Positions 1-8,979 of a stretch of DNA of 64,000 bases are shown here, one piece after another. This DNA comes from Clostridia bacterium. GTDB taxonomy: Bacteria > Bacillota > Clostridia > Christensenellales > CAG-1252. The notes beneath the pieces were generated by a model that saw only the letters and a program-made list of their open reading frames with translations, had not been told where the DNA came from and ran no database searches. Numbering within the stretch: the first letter of the stretch is position 1; the number at the start of each line of letters is the position of its first letter. The stretch spans positions 1 through 64,000 of the forward strand of contig JAFPXC010000031.1 of the NCBI GenBank assembly GCA_017394805.1. The letters are read 5' to 3'. The position numbers and the translations under genes are program-made.

Positions 1-60
1 AAGGATAACGATCTGCTTGGCAAATTCTTTGGATTTATCACGGAGAACGCTGTCAGCCAT
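1..60 (-). CDS. Four-helix-bundle (S23/IVS-type) protein, N-terminal fragment
   Basis: Only the first 20 codons are in the window (MADSVLRDKSKEFAKQIVIL); the rest lies beyond the left edge. The pattern 'DKSxxFAxxIVxL' is how proteins of the 23S-rRNA intervening-sequence/four-helix-bundle family usually begin. These small proteins are related to the accessory Avd protein of diversity-generating retroelements, but their own role is not settled. A ribosome-binding site (AGGTGATAACC) sits just before the ATG at 58-60. Upstream is the hairpin array at 107-281, a combination I recall from gut Clostridia. The call rests on 20 residues. Confidence 0.55.
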   Translation of the reverse strand, partial: MADSVLRDKSKEFAKQIVIL

Positions 61-106
61 GGTTATCACCTCAAAAAGATCATAACATAAAGACACAAAT
101 CTATCA

Positions 107-281
107 AGTTATATTGCCACCGATGGTGGCAGTGATATTGTTCCTTCGGGTCAGTTATATTTTGCGGCAGCGCCGCAAAGTTATATTATATTCGCCCTCA
201 AACTGCGCGCAGCGCAATATAACTCGGCGTGAGCCGAATAAAACTGCAACGCAATATAACTCGCCGCAGGCGAATATAACT
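107..281. repeat. Array of small hairpins joined by AGTTATATT/AATATAACT linkers
   Basis: Short GC-rich inverted repeats follow one another, separated by a 9-base linker: GCCACC-gat-GGTGGC (116-130), TTTGCGGC-agc-GCCGCAAA (161-179), CGGC-gtga-GCCG (225-236) and CGCC-gca-GGCG (262-272). The linker reads AGTTATATT in the left half (107, 153, 179) and its complement AATATAACT in the right half (216, 253, 273), so the whole array is also a large inverted repeat centred near 200. It lies between the four-helix-bundle gene and tRNA-Leu and has no coding appearance. Confidence 0.8.
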
Positions 282-282
282 G

Positions 283-315
283 AAAAAAACCTAATTTGGT
301 AGACAAATCAGGTTT
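283..315 (-). terminator. Intrinsic terminator of tRNA-Leu
   Basis: Arms 287-298 and 304-315 pair over 12 bases with one mismatch around a 5-base loop; on the minus strand the stem is followed by seven T. It lies just downstream of the tRNA-Leu gene. Confidence 0.8.
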
Positions 316-321
316 CTTTCA

Positions 322-405
322 TGGTGCGGATGATGGGACTTGAACCCATACGGAGTTACCATACGCCCCTCAAACGTACGCGTCTACCTATTCCGCCACA
401 TCCGC
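322..405 (-). tRNA. tRNA-Leu (anticodon GAG)
   Basis: On the minus strand this folds as a class II tRNA: acceptor GCGGATG/CATCCGC, D-arm, anticodon loop TTGAGGG with anticodon GAG, a long variable arm, T-arm with TTCAAGT, discriminator A and an encoded CCA (322-324). It reads leucine CUY codons. It has its own promoter and terminator. Confidence 0.95.
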
Positions 406-416
406 ATTACCACTAT

Positions 417-445
417 ATTGTAGTCATTTCGATGGCGTTTGTCAA
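417..445 (-). promoter_or_regulatory. Sigma-A promoter of tRNA-Leu
   Basis: On the minus strand, perfect -35 TTGACA (440-445), 17-base spacer, -10 TACAAT (417-422). Transcription would begin about 5 bases before the tRNA 5' end. Confidence 0.8.
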
Positions 446-498
446 TCTTTTATTTGCACTTGATAAAAAAATTACGAAACCGCACGCACCTTTGTATG

Positions 499-527
499 TT
501 GCAAAAGAAGAAGATCCGTGATATACT
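499..527 (+). promoter_or_regulatory. Promoter of the radical SAM gene (leaderless)
   Basis: -35 TTGCAA (499-504), 17-base spacer, -10 TATACT (522-527). The start codon at 535 follows the -10 by 7 bases, which is where transcription should start, so no untranslated leader is expected. Confidence 0.65.
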
Positions 528-534
528 GAGACCG

Positions 535-1407
535 ATGGAAACCTTTATCTGCAACGAATGCCCCAACAAATGCAACGTCAACCGCACAACCAGTGTAGGT
601 ATATGCGGCGTGGGCGTTTTGCCGCGCGTGAGCCGTGTGGGACTGCATCCGTGGGAAGAACCCGTCATTTCGGGCGAGAAAGGCAGCGGCACCATCTTCT
701 TCGCGGGGTGCAATCTGCGTTGCGTATTTTGTCAAAACTACCAAATCAGCCATAGGCACGTAGGCAAGACCTACACCTATCGTGAGTTGGCGGACGCCAT
801 GCGTTCTTTGGTAGACCAAGGCGCGCACAATATCAATTTCGTCACCCCGTCGCACTACGCCTACGCCGTGGAGCGGGCGCTCGCTATCTATCGTCCGCCC
901 GTCCCCGTGGTGTACAACTCCTCGGCCTACGACGACTTGGAAACGCTAAAACGCTTGGAAGGGTTGGTGGACGTGTATCTGCCCGACTACAAGTACGACG
1001 ACCCCAATGTGGCGGCCAAATACTCGGGCGCAGAGGATTATCCCTCGGTCGCGTGGGCGGCCATTGCCGAAATGCACCGTCAGCAACCGAGGCTCGTAAT
1101 AGAAGACGGCTTGATGAAGAAGGGCCTCGTCGTGCGCCACCTCGTATTGCCTACGATGAGCACGGAGTCTAAGCGCATCGTCGAAAAACTTTACAACGAA
1201 TACGGCGATAGTATATACTTATCCGTGATGAGTCAGTACGTGCCCATGGGCGACGCGGCGGCCTATCCCGAAATCAACCGCACGCTCGTTCCGCTGGAAT
1301 ACACCCGCGTGGTGGCCGCGCTCAACCGCTTGGGCGCCACCAACGTCTTCGTACAGGACGCCGCGGCGGCTTCAGACGTGTACGTACCGCCCTTTGACGG
1401 CGAGTAG
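535..1407 (+). CDS. PflX-like radical SAM protein
   Basis: Radical SAM enzyme of the PflX-like group (COG1313), related to pyruvate formate-lyase activases; its substrate is unknown. A cysteine patch near the N-terminus (CNECPNKC then GICGVG, residues 6-25) is followed by the cluster-binding motif CNLRCVFC (Cys59, Cys63, Cys66). The length of 290 aa fits the family. I chose the ATG at 535 because family similarity begins at METFIC; a longer frame from 439 would pass through the promoter. There is no ribosome-binding site, so the mRNA is probably leaderless. The next gene begins 8 bases after the stop and does have a site (AGAGGT). Confidence 0.85.
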   Translation: METFICNECPNKCNVNRTTSVGICGVGVLPRVSRVGLHPWEEPVISGEKGSGTIFFAGCNLRCVFCQNYQISHRHVGKTYTYRELADAMRSLVDQGAHNINFVTPSHYAYAVERALAIYRPPVPVVYNSSAYDDLETLKRLEGLVDVYLPDYKYDDPNVAAKYSGAEDYPSVAWAAIAEMHRQQPRLVIEDGLMKKGLVVRHLVLPTMSTESKRIVEKLYNEYGDSIYLSVMSQYVPMGDAAAYPEINRTLVPLEYTRVVAALNRLGATNVFVQDAAAASDVYVPPFDGE

Positions 1408-1415
1408 AGGTAAAT

Positions 1416-2126
1416 ATGGTCAAACGATACAGAAAAGAAGATCCGAATAGTTACGCCTTGGGCGCTACCCTTACCATCGAATTGCTGAAATGCCGCCCGA
1501 ATATCGTCAACGCGGTCTATTATCACTCTCAATGCAAAGACGTGACGCCCTACGAAACCCTGTGCAAGGCGCACGGTATTCCGTTCATCCAAAGCGACAA
1601 AGCGTTCAATATCTTGTCGCAAAAAGAGAATTGTTTCGTCCTGGCGGACTTTCAAAAGCAATCCTTTGAGTTGGTGCAAAGCGCCAACCATTTGCTGTTG
1701 GTCAACCCCTCCAACGCGGGCAATCTGGGCACCATTCTGCGGTCGGCGGCCGCGTTCGGCGTGGAAGACGTAGCCGTCATCGCCCCCGCCGTAGACCTGT
1801 ACGACCCCAAGACCGTCCGCAGTTCGATGGGCGCGGTGTTTCACCTACGCGTCAAGTATTATGACAGTCTGTCCGACTACCGGCGCGAAGCGGGCGAGCG
1901 GCACTTCTACCCCTTTATGCTCAAAGCCACCGAGACCTTGAAAAAGGTGACGCCCCTCTACCCTTGCACCCTCGTCTTCGGCAACGAAGCCACGGGACTG
2001 CCGGACGAATACCTGTCCCTCGGCACGCCCGTCATCATACGCCATACCGCCAACGTGGACAGCCTCAACCTGCCCATCGCCGCGAGTATCGCCCTATTCC
2101 AATTTTTCTCGGAAACGGACGATTGA
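1416..2126 (+). CDS. TrmH/SpoU-family RNA 2'-O-methyltransferase
   Basis: Knotted (SPOUT) methyltransferase that methylates a ribose in tRNA or rRNA; which nucleotide cannot be told from sequence. All three SpoU motifs are visible: NPSNAGNLGTILRSA (97-111), LVFGNEATGLP (about 185-196) and NVDSLNLPIAASIALF near the C-terminus. An N-terminal substrate-recognition part of about 85 residues precedes them, as in RlmB/TsnR-like members. It is co-transcribed with the radical SAM gene and ends in a terminator about 30 bases after its stop. Confidence 0.9.
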   Translation: MVKRYRKEDPNSYALGATLTIELLKCRPNIVNAVYYHSQCKDVTPYETLCKAHGIPFIQSDKAFNILSQKENCFVLADFQKQSFELVQSANHLLLVNPSNAGNLGTILRSAAAFGVEDVAVIAPAVDLYDPKTVRSSMGAVFHLRVKYYDSLSDYRREAGERHFYPFMLKATETLKKVTPLYPCTLVFGNEATGLPDEYLSLGTPVIIRHTANVDSLNLPIAASIALFQFFSETDD

Positions 2127-2154
2127 CGACGCGCGCCGCGAGCGCGACCTATGC

Positions 2155-2185
2155 AAAAGCCTTCGTCAAACGACGAAGGCTTTTT
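2155..2185. terminator. Bidirectional terminator after trmH-like gene
   Basis: GCCTTCGTC (2159-2167) pairs with GACGAAGGC (2172-2180); AAAA precedes and TTTTT follows, so it can serve both this operon and the convergent ABC operon. Confidence 0.85.
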
Positions 2186-2239
2186 CGTTACACGATGGAT
2201 GCGTTGCGCGATTTGCACGCCAAACGAGCACGCAAACCC

Positions 2240-4447
2240 CTAAATATCGTACTTACTCATCAAATAGGCCGGCGTATGCGACAACAGCACCAAGGGCGCC
2301 ATCATATTGACGATCTGCGAGAGTATCACCATAAACGCGCCGCACACCAAGGCAAACCAAACGGGATAGTAGAACAAGACCACGCCCATCAAGGTCAAAT
2401 TTTTGACGATTTGCAGATTGGAGATCAGTATCACGATGAAGGAACTGATGAGCCAGCCGCGCATAGCCGTGCACATACACGTCAAGCCCGATTCGAGGCT
2501 GATCTTGCCGTATATCGCGCCGCGGGACACGCCGATGGAACGGTATTGCGAATATAATTTCTGCTTGTTGATATAGTCGTTCTTGGCCATGCGGTACAGG
2601 CTGAACATTTGTATCAAAATCACGACGCCCGCCAGGACGATATACACGATTTTGCGCAAGACGGCGTCTTTGTAAAACGCCTTGCGTTTGAGCGCGTTGA
2701 CGTCCTGCACGGCGTAGCCTTTTTTGTCGAGCGCGCGGCGAAGCGCCCCCGCGTCCTTGTTGAACAGCAACGTGCACTCGTGCATACCGCTGTTTTCCCG
2801 ATTGTAAAAATGCACGGCAGGCAGTGCGGCATAGTCCTCGTCGCTGAGGTACAACACGGGCATATTGCGATTGACCACGCCCGCAAGGACATAGCTCTCC
2901 TCGGCCACATCCACCGATTCCACCTCTATCGCACCGTTGAGCGGCTCGTAATAGGTGCCTTTATACACGGTAACGGTAAGCTGCAACCCGACCAAGTCGC
3001 CCGCGTTGCGCGAGATACCGTCCAACGAGTTGCTGTTGACCATTCGGTTGTACAATAGTTTATCAATATACGCTTCCCCACGTTTCGCCGTGCCGCCCAC
3101 CGCCGAATAGGGCATCACGCACATACTGTTGACGCTGCCCACGTCTATGAAGCGGCTTTGCGTGCCGAAGGACGCGTCGATATACGCCGAGTCTACGGAA
3201 CGGTTGAGAACGACCGTGCCCGACGGCAAATCGGCGGGCAACGCGTCTTGGGTATACGACCCGCGTATGGCGACGACGCCGTCGTCTACGACGACGTTGG
3301 CGTCGCGGTTGTAGAGAAACGCAGGAGCGGACAAGGCCATTGCCAGCACGAAGAACACGCCCGTGAGATACAAAACGCGATAGGGATTGCGCCGACGCAT
3401 ACCCCACTTCGCTTTGAGATTACCGAACACGGTAGCGATGCAGTCCTTGAGAGAAAAGATGCGTTTTTGCTTGCCCGTGCCCGCCTGCAAAAGGTCGGTG
3501 TCGATGGCGAGGTCGCTGTCCTCGACGTGGCGTGCGACGTACTTGCCTTCGTCCAGACTAATGCTGCTGTTTTCGGTGACGAAAGTCACCTTGCTCTCCC
3601 CGTCCACTTTGAGCAAAATACGCCCGTTTTGGCATACGATAGACACCTTAGAGCGAGGAATGGAGCCGTCGTCGTACAGCAAGACGTCCATCTCGTCCGC
3701 CTTGAATTCGCGGCGCGCCATATCCCCCAAATACACATGATCGGCGGCTCGGTGCTCCAACGAGCCCGTGCCTTGGTTGGCCGAATCGTCGACGATGGCG
3801 CCGTCTTTCATGCGGATTATGCGGTCGGCGTAGAAGGCGGCGAGGTCTTCCTCGTGCGTCACCACGATGACCAGACAATGCTTGCTCAACCCCTTGAGCA
3901 ACTCCATCACCGCGATGGTGTTGGTGTCGTCCAGATTGCCCGTAGGCTCGTCCGCAATAATGACCTTGGCGCCCTTGACGATGGCACGGGCGATGCCAAC
4001 GCGTTGTTGCTGCCCACCCGACAAGGTGGACGGCGTGCGCTTGGCGAACTTCTCCATGCCAACCAACGACAAAGCGTACTCGATCCGCTCTTTGTAGGTG
4101 TGCGGCTCGATGCCCGACAGTTTGAGCACCAACTCGAGGTTTTGATAGACGGTCAACTCGTCTATGAGATTGTAATTTTGAAATACATAGCCGATGGTGC
4201 GGTTGCGCAATTTGTCCCATTGCTCGCATTGATAGCGCGTGATGGTAGTGCCATCGATGGTGACCGAGCCGCAATCGGGCTTTTCCAAGCCGCCCAGCGT
4301 GTTGAGCAAGGTAGTCTTGCCGCAACCCGACTTGCCGACCAGCATCACCAGCCCCTCGTCCAACTCGAGGTTGATATTTTGGAGCGCCTTGATCTCGTTC
4401 GGCTTACCTTTGAAGAAGAATTTGGATATATTATTGACCTTAATCAT
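2240..4447 (-). CDS. ABC transporter, ATPase fused to FtsX-type permease (subunit 2)
   Basis: A 735-aa fusion of an N-terminal ATPase and a C-terminal permease, a MacB/FtsX-type mechanotransmission or export transporter. Walker A GKSGCGKT (38-45), signature LSGGQQQRV (near 145) and Walker B VIIADEPTGNLD are intact. After a linker comes one membrane span (VLYLTGVFFVLAMALSAPAF), an extracytoplasmic domain of about 200 residues and three more spans. It overlaps the preceding gene by 8 bases and has a strong site (GGAGGG), so the two fusion proteins probably form a heterodimer. The substrate is unknown; antimicrobial-peptide resistance or lipoprotein handling are family possibilities. Confidence 0.85.
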   Translation of the reverse strand: MIKVNNISKFFFKGKPNEIKALQNINLELDEGLVMLVGKSGCGKTTLLNTLGGLEKPDCGSVTIDGTTITRYQCEQWDKLRNRTIGYVFQNYNLIDELTVYQNLELVLKLSGIEPHTYKERIEYALSLVGMEKFAKRTPSTLSGGQQQRVGIARAIVKGAKVIIADEPTGNLDDTNTIAVMELLKGLSKHCLVIVVTHEEDLAAFYADRIIRMKDGAIVDDSANQGTGSLEHRAADHVYLGDMARREFKADEMDVLLYDDGSIPRSKVSIVCQNGRILLKVDGESKVTFVTENSSISLDEGKYVARHVEDSDLAIDTDLLQAGTGKQKRIFSLKDCIATVFGNLKAKWGMRRRNPYRVLYLTGVFFVLAMALSAPAFLYNRDANVVVDDGVVAIRGSYTQDALPADLPSGTVVLNRSVDSAYIDASFGTQSRFIDVGSVNSMCVMPYSAVGGTAKRGEAYIDKLLYNRMVNSNSLDGISRNAGDLVGLQLTVTVYKGTYYEPLNGAIEVESVDVAEESYVLAGVVNRNMPVLYLSDEDYAALPAVHFYNRENSGMHECTLLFNKDAGALRRALDKKGYAVQDVNALKRKAFYKDAVLRKIVYIVLAGVVILIQMFSLYRMAKNDYINKQKLYSQYRSIGVSRGAIYGKISLESGLTCMCTAMRGWLISSFIVILISNLQIVKNLTLMGVVLFYYPVWFALVCGAFMVILSQIVNMMAPLVLLSHTPAYLMSKYDI

Positions 4448-6326
4448 GTTTTCCGCCCTCCTTCAACGACATTTTGACCGTTTGACGATAGAAATACTTG
4501 TTGAAACGGTAGGCGTTGCCTATGGTAACGAATACGTCGGCAAGAAAGGCGACGACGGCTATCCACAAGAGATTCAGCCCGAACTTGCCCAATACCTGCA
4601 TACCGTACGTGATCTTGGGCGTGAGGGAGAAGCCGTACACCAAGCCTATGATAACGGTGAGCGCTACGCCGCACGCCCACCCCATGAGACCTTGTATGAC
4701 CATTTCGACGTAGTAGATGGATTTGACGAAGCCGTTGGGCAAGCCCACCGTGCGCATGATGTTATAATCCCGCCGTTTGCTCGTTTCGAGGGCGCGATAA
4801 CTGCCCATGATGATGCGGAACACGATGATCATCATGCCGAACAACGCCAACACGATGAGCAAATTGATAATGCCCGACACACCCTGCGAAGCCTTGTCGC
4901 CGTAGAGGTGGAACACGCAGTATCCATTGTCGTGCAAGGCCGTGCGCACACGCGCGAGATCGGCGTCCGACTTGGTGACCACGGTCAGACATTCGTCCGC
5001 GTTCTCGGTGAGACACGCGTCTTTGCGGAAAAAGTCCGCCGTCACGTAGGCGGCCGAATCACCGGCCACCACGCCGACGACCGTAAACTCGGGCGCGGTA
5101 TCGTTGTAATTGCCGTTCAGGTCTACCTTGACGCTCGTTTCAAGCAAAGTACGCTGCAAATACTTGCGCGATTCGGGCACGGATAGGACGATCTCTCGGT
5201 CATTCTCGGGCAGACGACCGCTGTACAAGCGGCTTTGCGATATATCGGTGCACGGTCTGAGATAGGTCAGCACGTAGTTGCCCGCCACGTAATAACCGCA
5301 GGTTTTGTTGAGATATATATTGTCGCGGTACACCTCGCTCACGCCTTTGACGGCGGCGATATCTGCTAACTCCTCGTCGGTGATGGCCGACTTGTCGTAT
5401 TTCTGCACCTGCAGGTCGTAGCGATAGTATTCGTTGAAATCGGGCAATTCGGTCAATTTAAGCGCGACTAAAACGCCCACTATGAATATCGTCGTGAGAA
5501 TGGTCAAGCCGAAAATGCCGAAGAAACTGCGCTTGGGCGTGGCCTTGATATTGTTGACAGCGACCGTCAGCAAGCCTTTGAACACCTGCTTTTTGGTGAT
5601 GGCGGCGGGCGGAACGTCCTCGGCGGGCAAGTCCACCTCGCGGAAGACTTGGTCCTCTACGAGTTCGCCGTCGGCAAGGCGTATCTTACGCGTAGCGTAA
5701 GGCGCCACCTCGTCGTAGGAGTGCGTGACGATGATGACCAATTTGTCTTGGCTCAAATCGTGTAGCAACTTCATCACTTCGTCGGTCATCGTGCTGTCGA
5801 GGTTGCCGCACGGCTCGTCCGCGAAGAGGATGGGCGCATCCTTGGCCAAAGCCCGCGCAATGCTCACGCGCTGTTTCTGCCCGCCCGACAACTTACTGCA
5901 ACGCTGTTTTTCTCTGCCCGTCAAGCCAACGGCGTCGATGAGTTTTTGTATACGCGCTTTGCGTTCGACGGGGTCGGGCATACTGTAGAGAAGCGCCAAT
6001 TCGATATTTTGATAGACGGTATAACTGTCCAAAATGTTGTAATCCTGGAAGATAAAGGCCACGTTGTCCTTGCGATAGGCCGCTCTGTCCTCTTCGGTGT
6101 AGTGCGAAGTCGGCTCGCCGCGAAAATAGAGTTCGCCCTCGTCGTAACTGTCCAATCCGGATAAAATATTGAGCAAGGTTGACTTGCCGCTGCCCGAACT
6201 GCCCGTGATGGCGACGAACTCTCCGCGATGAAAAGCGGCCGAAAAGCGGTGCAAGCCCACGGCCAAAGCGCCTTGCGAATATATCTTGGATATTCCCTCG
6301 GCTTTGAGTAACGGTTCGTTGGTCAT
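4440..6326 (-). CDS. ABC transporter, ATPase fused to FtsX-type permease (subunit 1)
   Basis: First gene of the ABC pair, 628 aa, with the same ATPase-permease layout. Walker A GSSGSGKST (42-50), signature LSGGQKQRV and Walker B ILFADEPCGNLD are present, followed by a spacer, one span near residue 270, an extracytoplasmic domain and a C-terminal group of three spans. The two partners differ mainly in their extracytoplasmic domains. The start has the site AAGGAA. No sensor kinase or regulator gene is next to the pair, unlike many peptide-resistance modules. Confidence 0.85.
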   Translation of the reverse strand: MTNEPLLKAEGISKIYSQGALAVGLHRFSAAFHRGEFVAITGSSGSGKSTLLNILSGLDSYDEGELYFRGEPTSHYTEEDRAAYRKDNVAFIFQDYNILDSYTVYQNIELALLYSMPDPVERKARIQKLIDAVGLTGREKQRCSKLSGGQKQRVSIARALAKDAPILFADEPCGNLDSTMTDEVMKLLHDLSQDKLVIIVTHSYDEVAPYATRKIRLADGELVEDQVFREVDLPAEDVPPAAITKKQVFKGLLTVAVNNIKATPKRSFFGIFGLTILTTIFIVGVLVALKLTELPDFNEYYRYDLQVQKYDKSAITDEELADIAAVKGVSEVYRDNIYLNKTCGYYVAGNYVLTYLRPCTDISQSRLYSGRLPENDREIVLSVPESRKYLQRTLLETSVKVDLNGNYNDTAPEFTVVGVVAGDSAAYVTADFFRKDACLTENADECLTVVTKSDADLARVRTALHDNGYCVFHLYGDKASQGVSGIINLLIVLALFGMMIIVFRIIMGSYRALETSKRRDYNIMRTVGLPNGFVKSIYYVEMVIQGLMGWACGVALTVIIGLVYGFSLTPKITYGMQVLGKFGLNLLWIAVVAFLADVFVTIGNAYRFNKYFYRQTVKMSLKEGGKHD

Positions 6327-6380
6327 AATTCTGTTCCTTGTGCGTTATTTGCCCTTTTTTTGGGGGGCGTTTACATACAA

Positions 6381-6404
6381 TTTGGACAACCGCAGTTGTC
6401 CAAA
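6381..6404. terminator. Perfect inverted repeat between symporter and ABC genes, probable terminator
   Basis: TTTGGACAAC (6381-6390) and GTTGTCCAAA (6395-6404) pair perfectly over 10 bases around a CGCA loop, just after the symporter stop. The T-tract is poor on the minus strand, so it could instead be an mRNA-stabilising hairpin or an operator. Confidence 0.5.
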
Positions 6405-6412
6405 TCATTCGT

Positions 6413-8173
6413 TTAGTCTTTGTCGTCCGTTCCGTCGTCGTCTGCGGCGACTTCCTCGGTCGGTTGCGCTACGATGGTTTCTTCGATTTCGCTCTCTTCG
6501 GAAGACGTTTCCAAGTCGTCCGCTTCCGCATCGGGAGGCGTTTCTGCGGTTATCTCCTCTTCGACGTTCGCTACCTCGGTGTCCGCGTACTCGACGCCCG
6601 ACTCTATCTCGGCGATGATGGCCTTGCGGTCTATTTCGGTCACGCCCATTGCGTTGAGTTGCTCGATACGCGCACGCATTTTGACCAGCACGTTGAGGAT
6701 GCGGGCGTGCTCTTTATCGTTGAGAGCGTATTTCCAAGTGGGAATGATGGTCAGCAAGCATCCCACGGCAGGCGGAATGGATATGACGAAGAACAATATC
6801 ATCATAAAACTGCCGTACTCGGTGGAAAGTCTGGGTATACCGCCCGCCGAAATAAAGGCGTTGACCTCGGCCACACGGCTGTCCGAGAAGTGCACGACGG
6901 TGTAGGCGATACCGCAAAAGATGGTGGCCAAACCGTTCTGCAACTTGACGAGGAAGGTCTGCCCCGAGAAGAACAACGCGTCGGGCCGTCTGCCGCTCTG
7001 GTACTCCTCGTAGTTGACGCAGTCGGCGATCATCTGGGACTGCAACACGGTGGTGATACCGTTGGAGCCGCCCGCGATGAAGAAGAGCACGAAGCACACC
7101 ACCAACCACCAAGCATCGTTGAGGTGGTGCGGATCCAGTGCGTACGCGCCGAAGATGGCGAGATAGGGAATGATGCTGATGATGTTCGACCAATTATACA
7201 GCGTTTTTTTGCTGAACTTCTTGTTGAGTGCGCCCGTCACGCCCATAAAGACGAATTGGCCGATGAAGAAGCCGCCTCCCAATAGGACGAGGTACACCAT
7301 AGCCAAGAGCGCGTCTTTGGACGCATAGTAATAGGTGACCAAGGTCATGGCGACGATGGCGATGATCATCTTGGTGCTGCCCAAAATGCCCGAAATGAGT
7401 ATCTGCATATAGGGCTTGTTGTGCACGATGATGCTCACGTTCTCCTTGAGCGAGGTCTTCTTGGTGGTGGACGCCACGTGTTCCTTGACGCCGAAGCCCG
7501 TAAAGAGGAACAAAGCCGTGCCTACGACCGAAATAATGGCCGCCGTCAAAAGGAAGCCGTACTTCTCGCCTTCCATCGCGGAAATGTGCAAAGCGGAAGA
7601 CAAGGTGCCGCCCAAGCCCAAGGCCATGGACTGCATACTCAGCATGACCGCGCCGCCGCCGATGGCCGCCACGATACGCGCGGCCGTCAATATCTTGTTG
7701 CGGTCTTTCTCGCTCTCGGTCATCAAGCTGGTGACGCCCCAAAGAGGAATGTCGCCGATGGTGTAGATCATACCCCACAGTATGTACGTCACGGCCGCCC
7801 AAATGGTCATACCGACGTCCAACGCCTTGCTGCCGTCCCCGTAGAAACCGAAGGACACGTAGCACAAAATGGAGATGACCATGACGGGAATGGGTATGAT
7901 ACGCAGATAGGGTATGCACTTGCCCCACTTGGTACGCGTGCGGTCGACCACCGTGCCCATGATGGGATCGTTGAGGGCGTCGAAGATACGCGCGATGGTG
8001 AAGATGGTAGACACGGTCATGGCGGGCAACAGCACGGTGAACTGCAAGAAGTACATCAAGCAACTGCCGACCACGTTGTACATCATATTCTGCCCCATCA
8101 AACCGATGAGGAAGGCGTTCCGCTCCTTACGGGAGTAGGTTTTGACTTCTATCGCTTGCGTTGTGTTTTCCAT
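6413..8173 (-). CDS. GPH-family (MelB-like) sugar:cation symporter with acidic C-terminal tail
   Basis: Membrane carrier of the glycoside-pentoside-hexuronide:cation symporter family within the MFS. The N-terminal third holds the family hallmark (RIFDALNDPIMGTVVDRTRTKWGK), and about 12 hydrophobic spans follow. At 586 aa it is longer than the usual 450-500: after residue 510 there is a hydrophilic tail very rich in Glu, Asp, Ser and Thr, probably cytoplasmic. It lies 12 bases downstream of the LRR lipoprotein gene and has the site GGGGGG. The transported sugar cannot be named. Confidence 0.85.
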   Translation of the reverse strand: MENTTQAIEVKTYSRKERNAFLIGLMGQNMMYNVVGSCLMYFLQFTVLLPAMTVSTIFTIARIFDALNDPIMGTVVDRTRTKWGKCIPYLRIIPIPVMVISILCYVSFGFYGDGSKALDVGMTIWAAVTYILWGMIYTIGDIPLWGVTSLMTESEKDRNKILTAARIVAAIGGGAVMLSMQSMALGLGGTLSSALHISAMEGEKYGFLLTAAIISVVGTALFLFTGFGVKEHVASTTKKTSLKENVSIIVHNKPYMQILISGILGSTKMIIAIVAMTLVTYYYASKDALLAMVYLVLLGGGFFIGQFVFMGVTGALNKKFSKKTLYNWSNIISIIPYLAIFGAYALDPHHLNDAWWLVVCFVLFFIAGGSNGITTVLQSQMIADCVNYEEYQSGRRPDALFFSGQTFLVKLQNGLATIFCGIAYTVVHFSDSRVAEVNAFISAGGIPRLSTEYGSFMMILFFVISIPPAVGCLLTIIPTWKYALNDKEHARILNVLVKMRARIEQLNAMGVTEIDRKAIIAEIESGVEYADTEVANVEEEITAETPPDAEADDLETSSEESEIEETIVAQPTEEVAADDDGTDDKD

Positions 8174-8185
8174 GCGCTACCCCCC

Positions 8186-8965
8186 TTAGTGATTCGCCGC
8201 AAATATGTAATTGCGGTCCTTGTGGTCCTCGTCGGGCATATAGTCCAACCAATATTTGTAGTCGTTGGTGTGACTCTTTTTGCGTTCTTCCTTGATGACG
8301 TTCTCGTCAAAGACCGAAATATTGTCCACCCATATCTTCAAATCGGGAATGACGTAGTATTGATCGTCCTTGGACGAGCCGTTATTGACCATGAAGAAGC
8401 ATTTGTCGCCGAGCTTCGGGGGCAACGTAGCGTCCACCGCATTGTGGATATAGACGTTTTGGAGTTTCTCACATTGGCGGAAGCAATAAGCGCCTATCGC
8501 CTTGCAGGCGGTGGGCAATTCGATGGCGGTCAAGGACGAACAACCGTAAAAGGCGAAGTCGCCGATGGACTCGCACGTATCGGGCAAGGCCACCCATTCC
8601 AACGCGGCGCACATATAGAAAGTACGCGCGGGAATTTCCTTGATGGGCGCGGCGAACGTGACCGAACGCACGAGCTCGTTGTTTTGGTACACCTCGCGCA
8701 TTCTGCGGCTCGAAGAGCCGTCGTTGACGCTGAGGAACAAGCCCTGCTCGATTTGCGAAACGGTTTTGCCGTCCACGGCGAGCGGGACTACTACGGCGGA
8801 GGCGGTGCCGACGTACGAAACGAGGGATATGGTGCCGTCCTCCAATTCGATATACTTCCAATCGCCCGAAGTAATCGATTTGTCCTCGTCGGCGCAACCG
8901 AACAGGCCGACCGACAGCGAGGCCAAAATCGCCATGACGAGCAATGCTACGATGATTTTCTTCAT
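8186..8965 (-). CDS. Leucine-rich-repeat (BspA-like) lipoprotein
   Basis: Probable surface lipoprotein of 259 aa. The signal peptide MKKIIVALLVMAILASLSVG is followed by the lipobox LFGC, with Cys24 the expected lipidation site. The middle part carries BspA/TpLRR-type repeats (pattern CxxLxxIxLPxxxxxIGxxxFxxC, about residues 110-170), which usually mediate protein or host contact. The C-terminal 80 residues show no repeat. The gene starts 14 bases after the pilT stop with an AGGAGG site. Confidence 0.75.
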   Translation of the reverse strand: MKKIIVALLVMAILASLSVGLFGCADEDKSITSGDWKYIELEDGTISLVSYVGTASAVVVPLAVDGKTVSQIEQGLFLSVNDGSSSRRMREVYQNNELVRSVTFAAPIKEIPARTFYMCAALEWVALPDTCESIGDFAFYGCSSLTAIELPTACKAIGAYCFRQCEKLQNVYIHNAVDATLPPKLGDKCFFMVNNGSSKDDQYYVIPDLKIWVDNISVFDENVIKEERKKSHTNDYKYWLDYMPDEDHKDRNYIFAANH

Positions 8966-8979
8966 ACTATGCTACCCTC

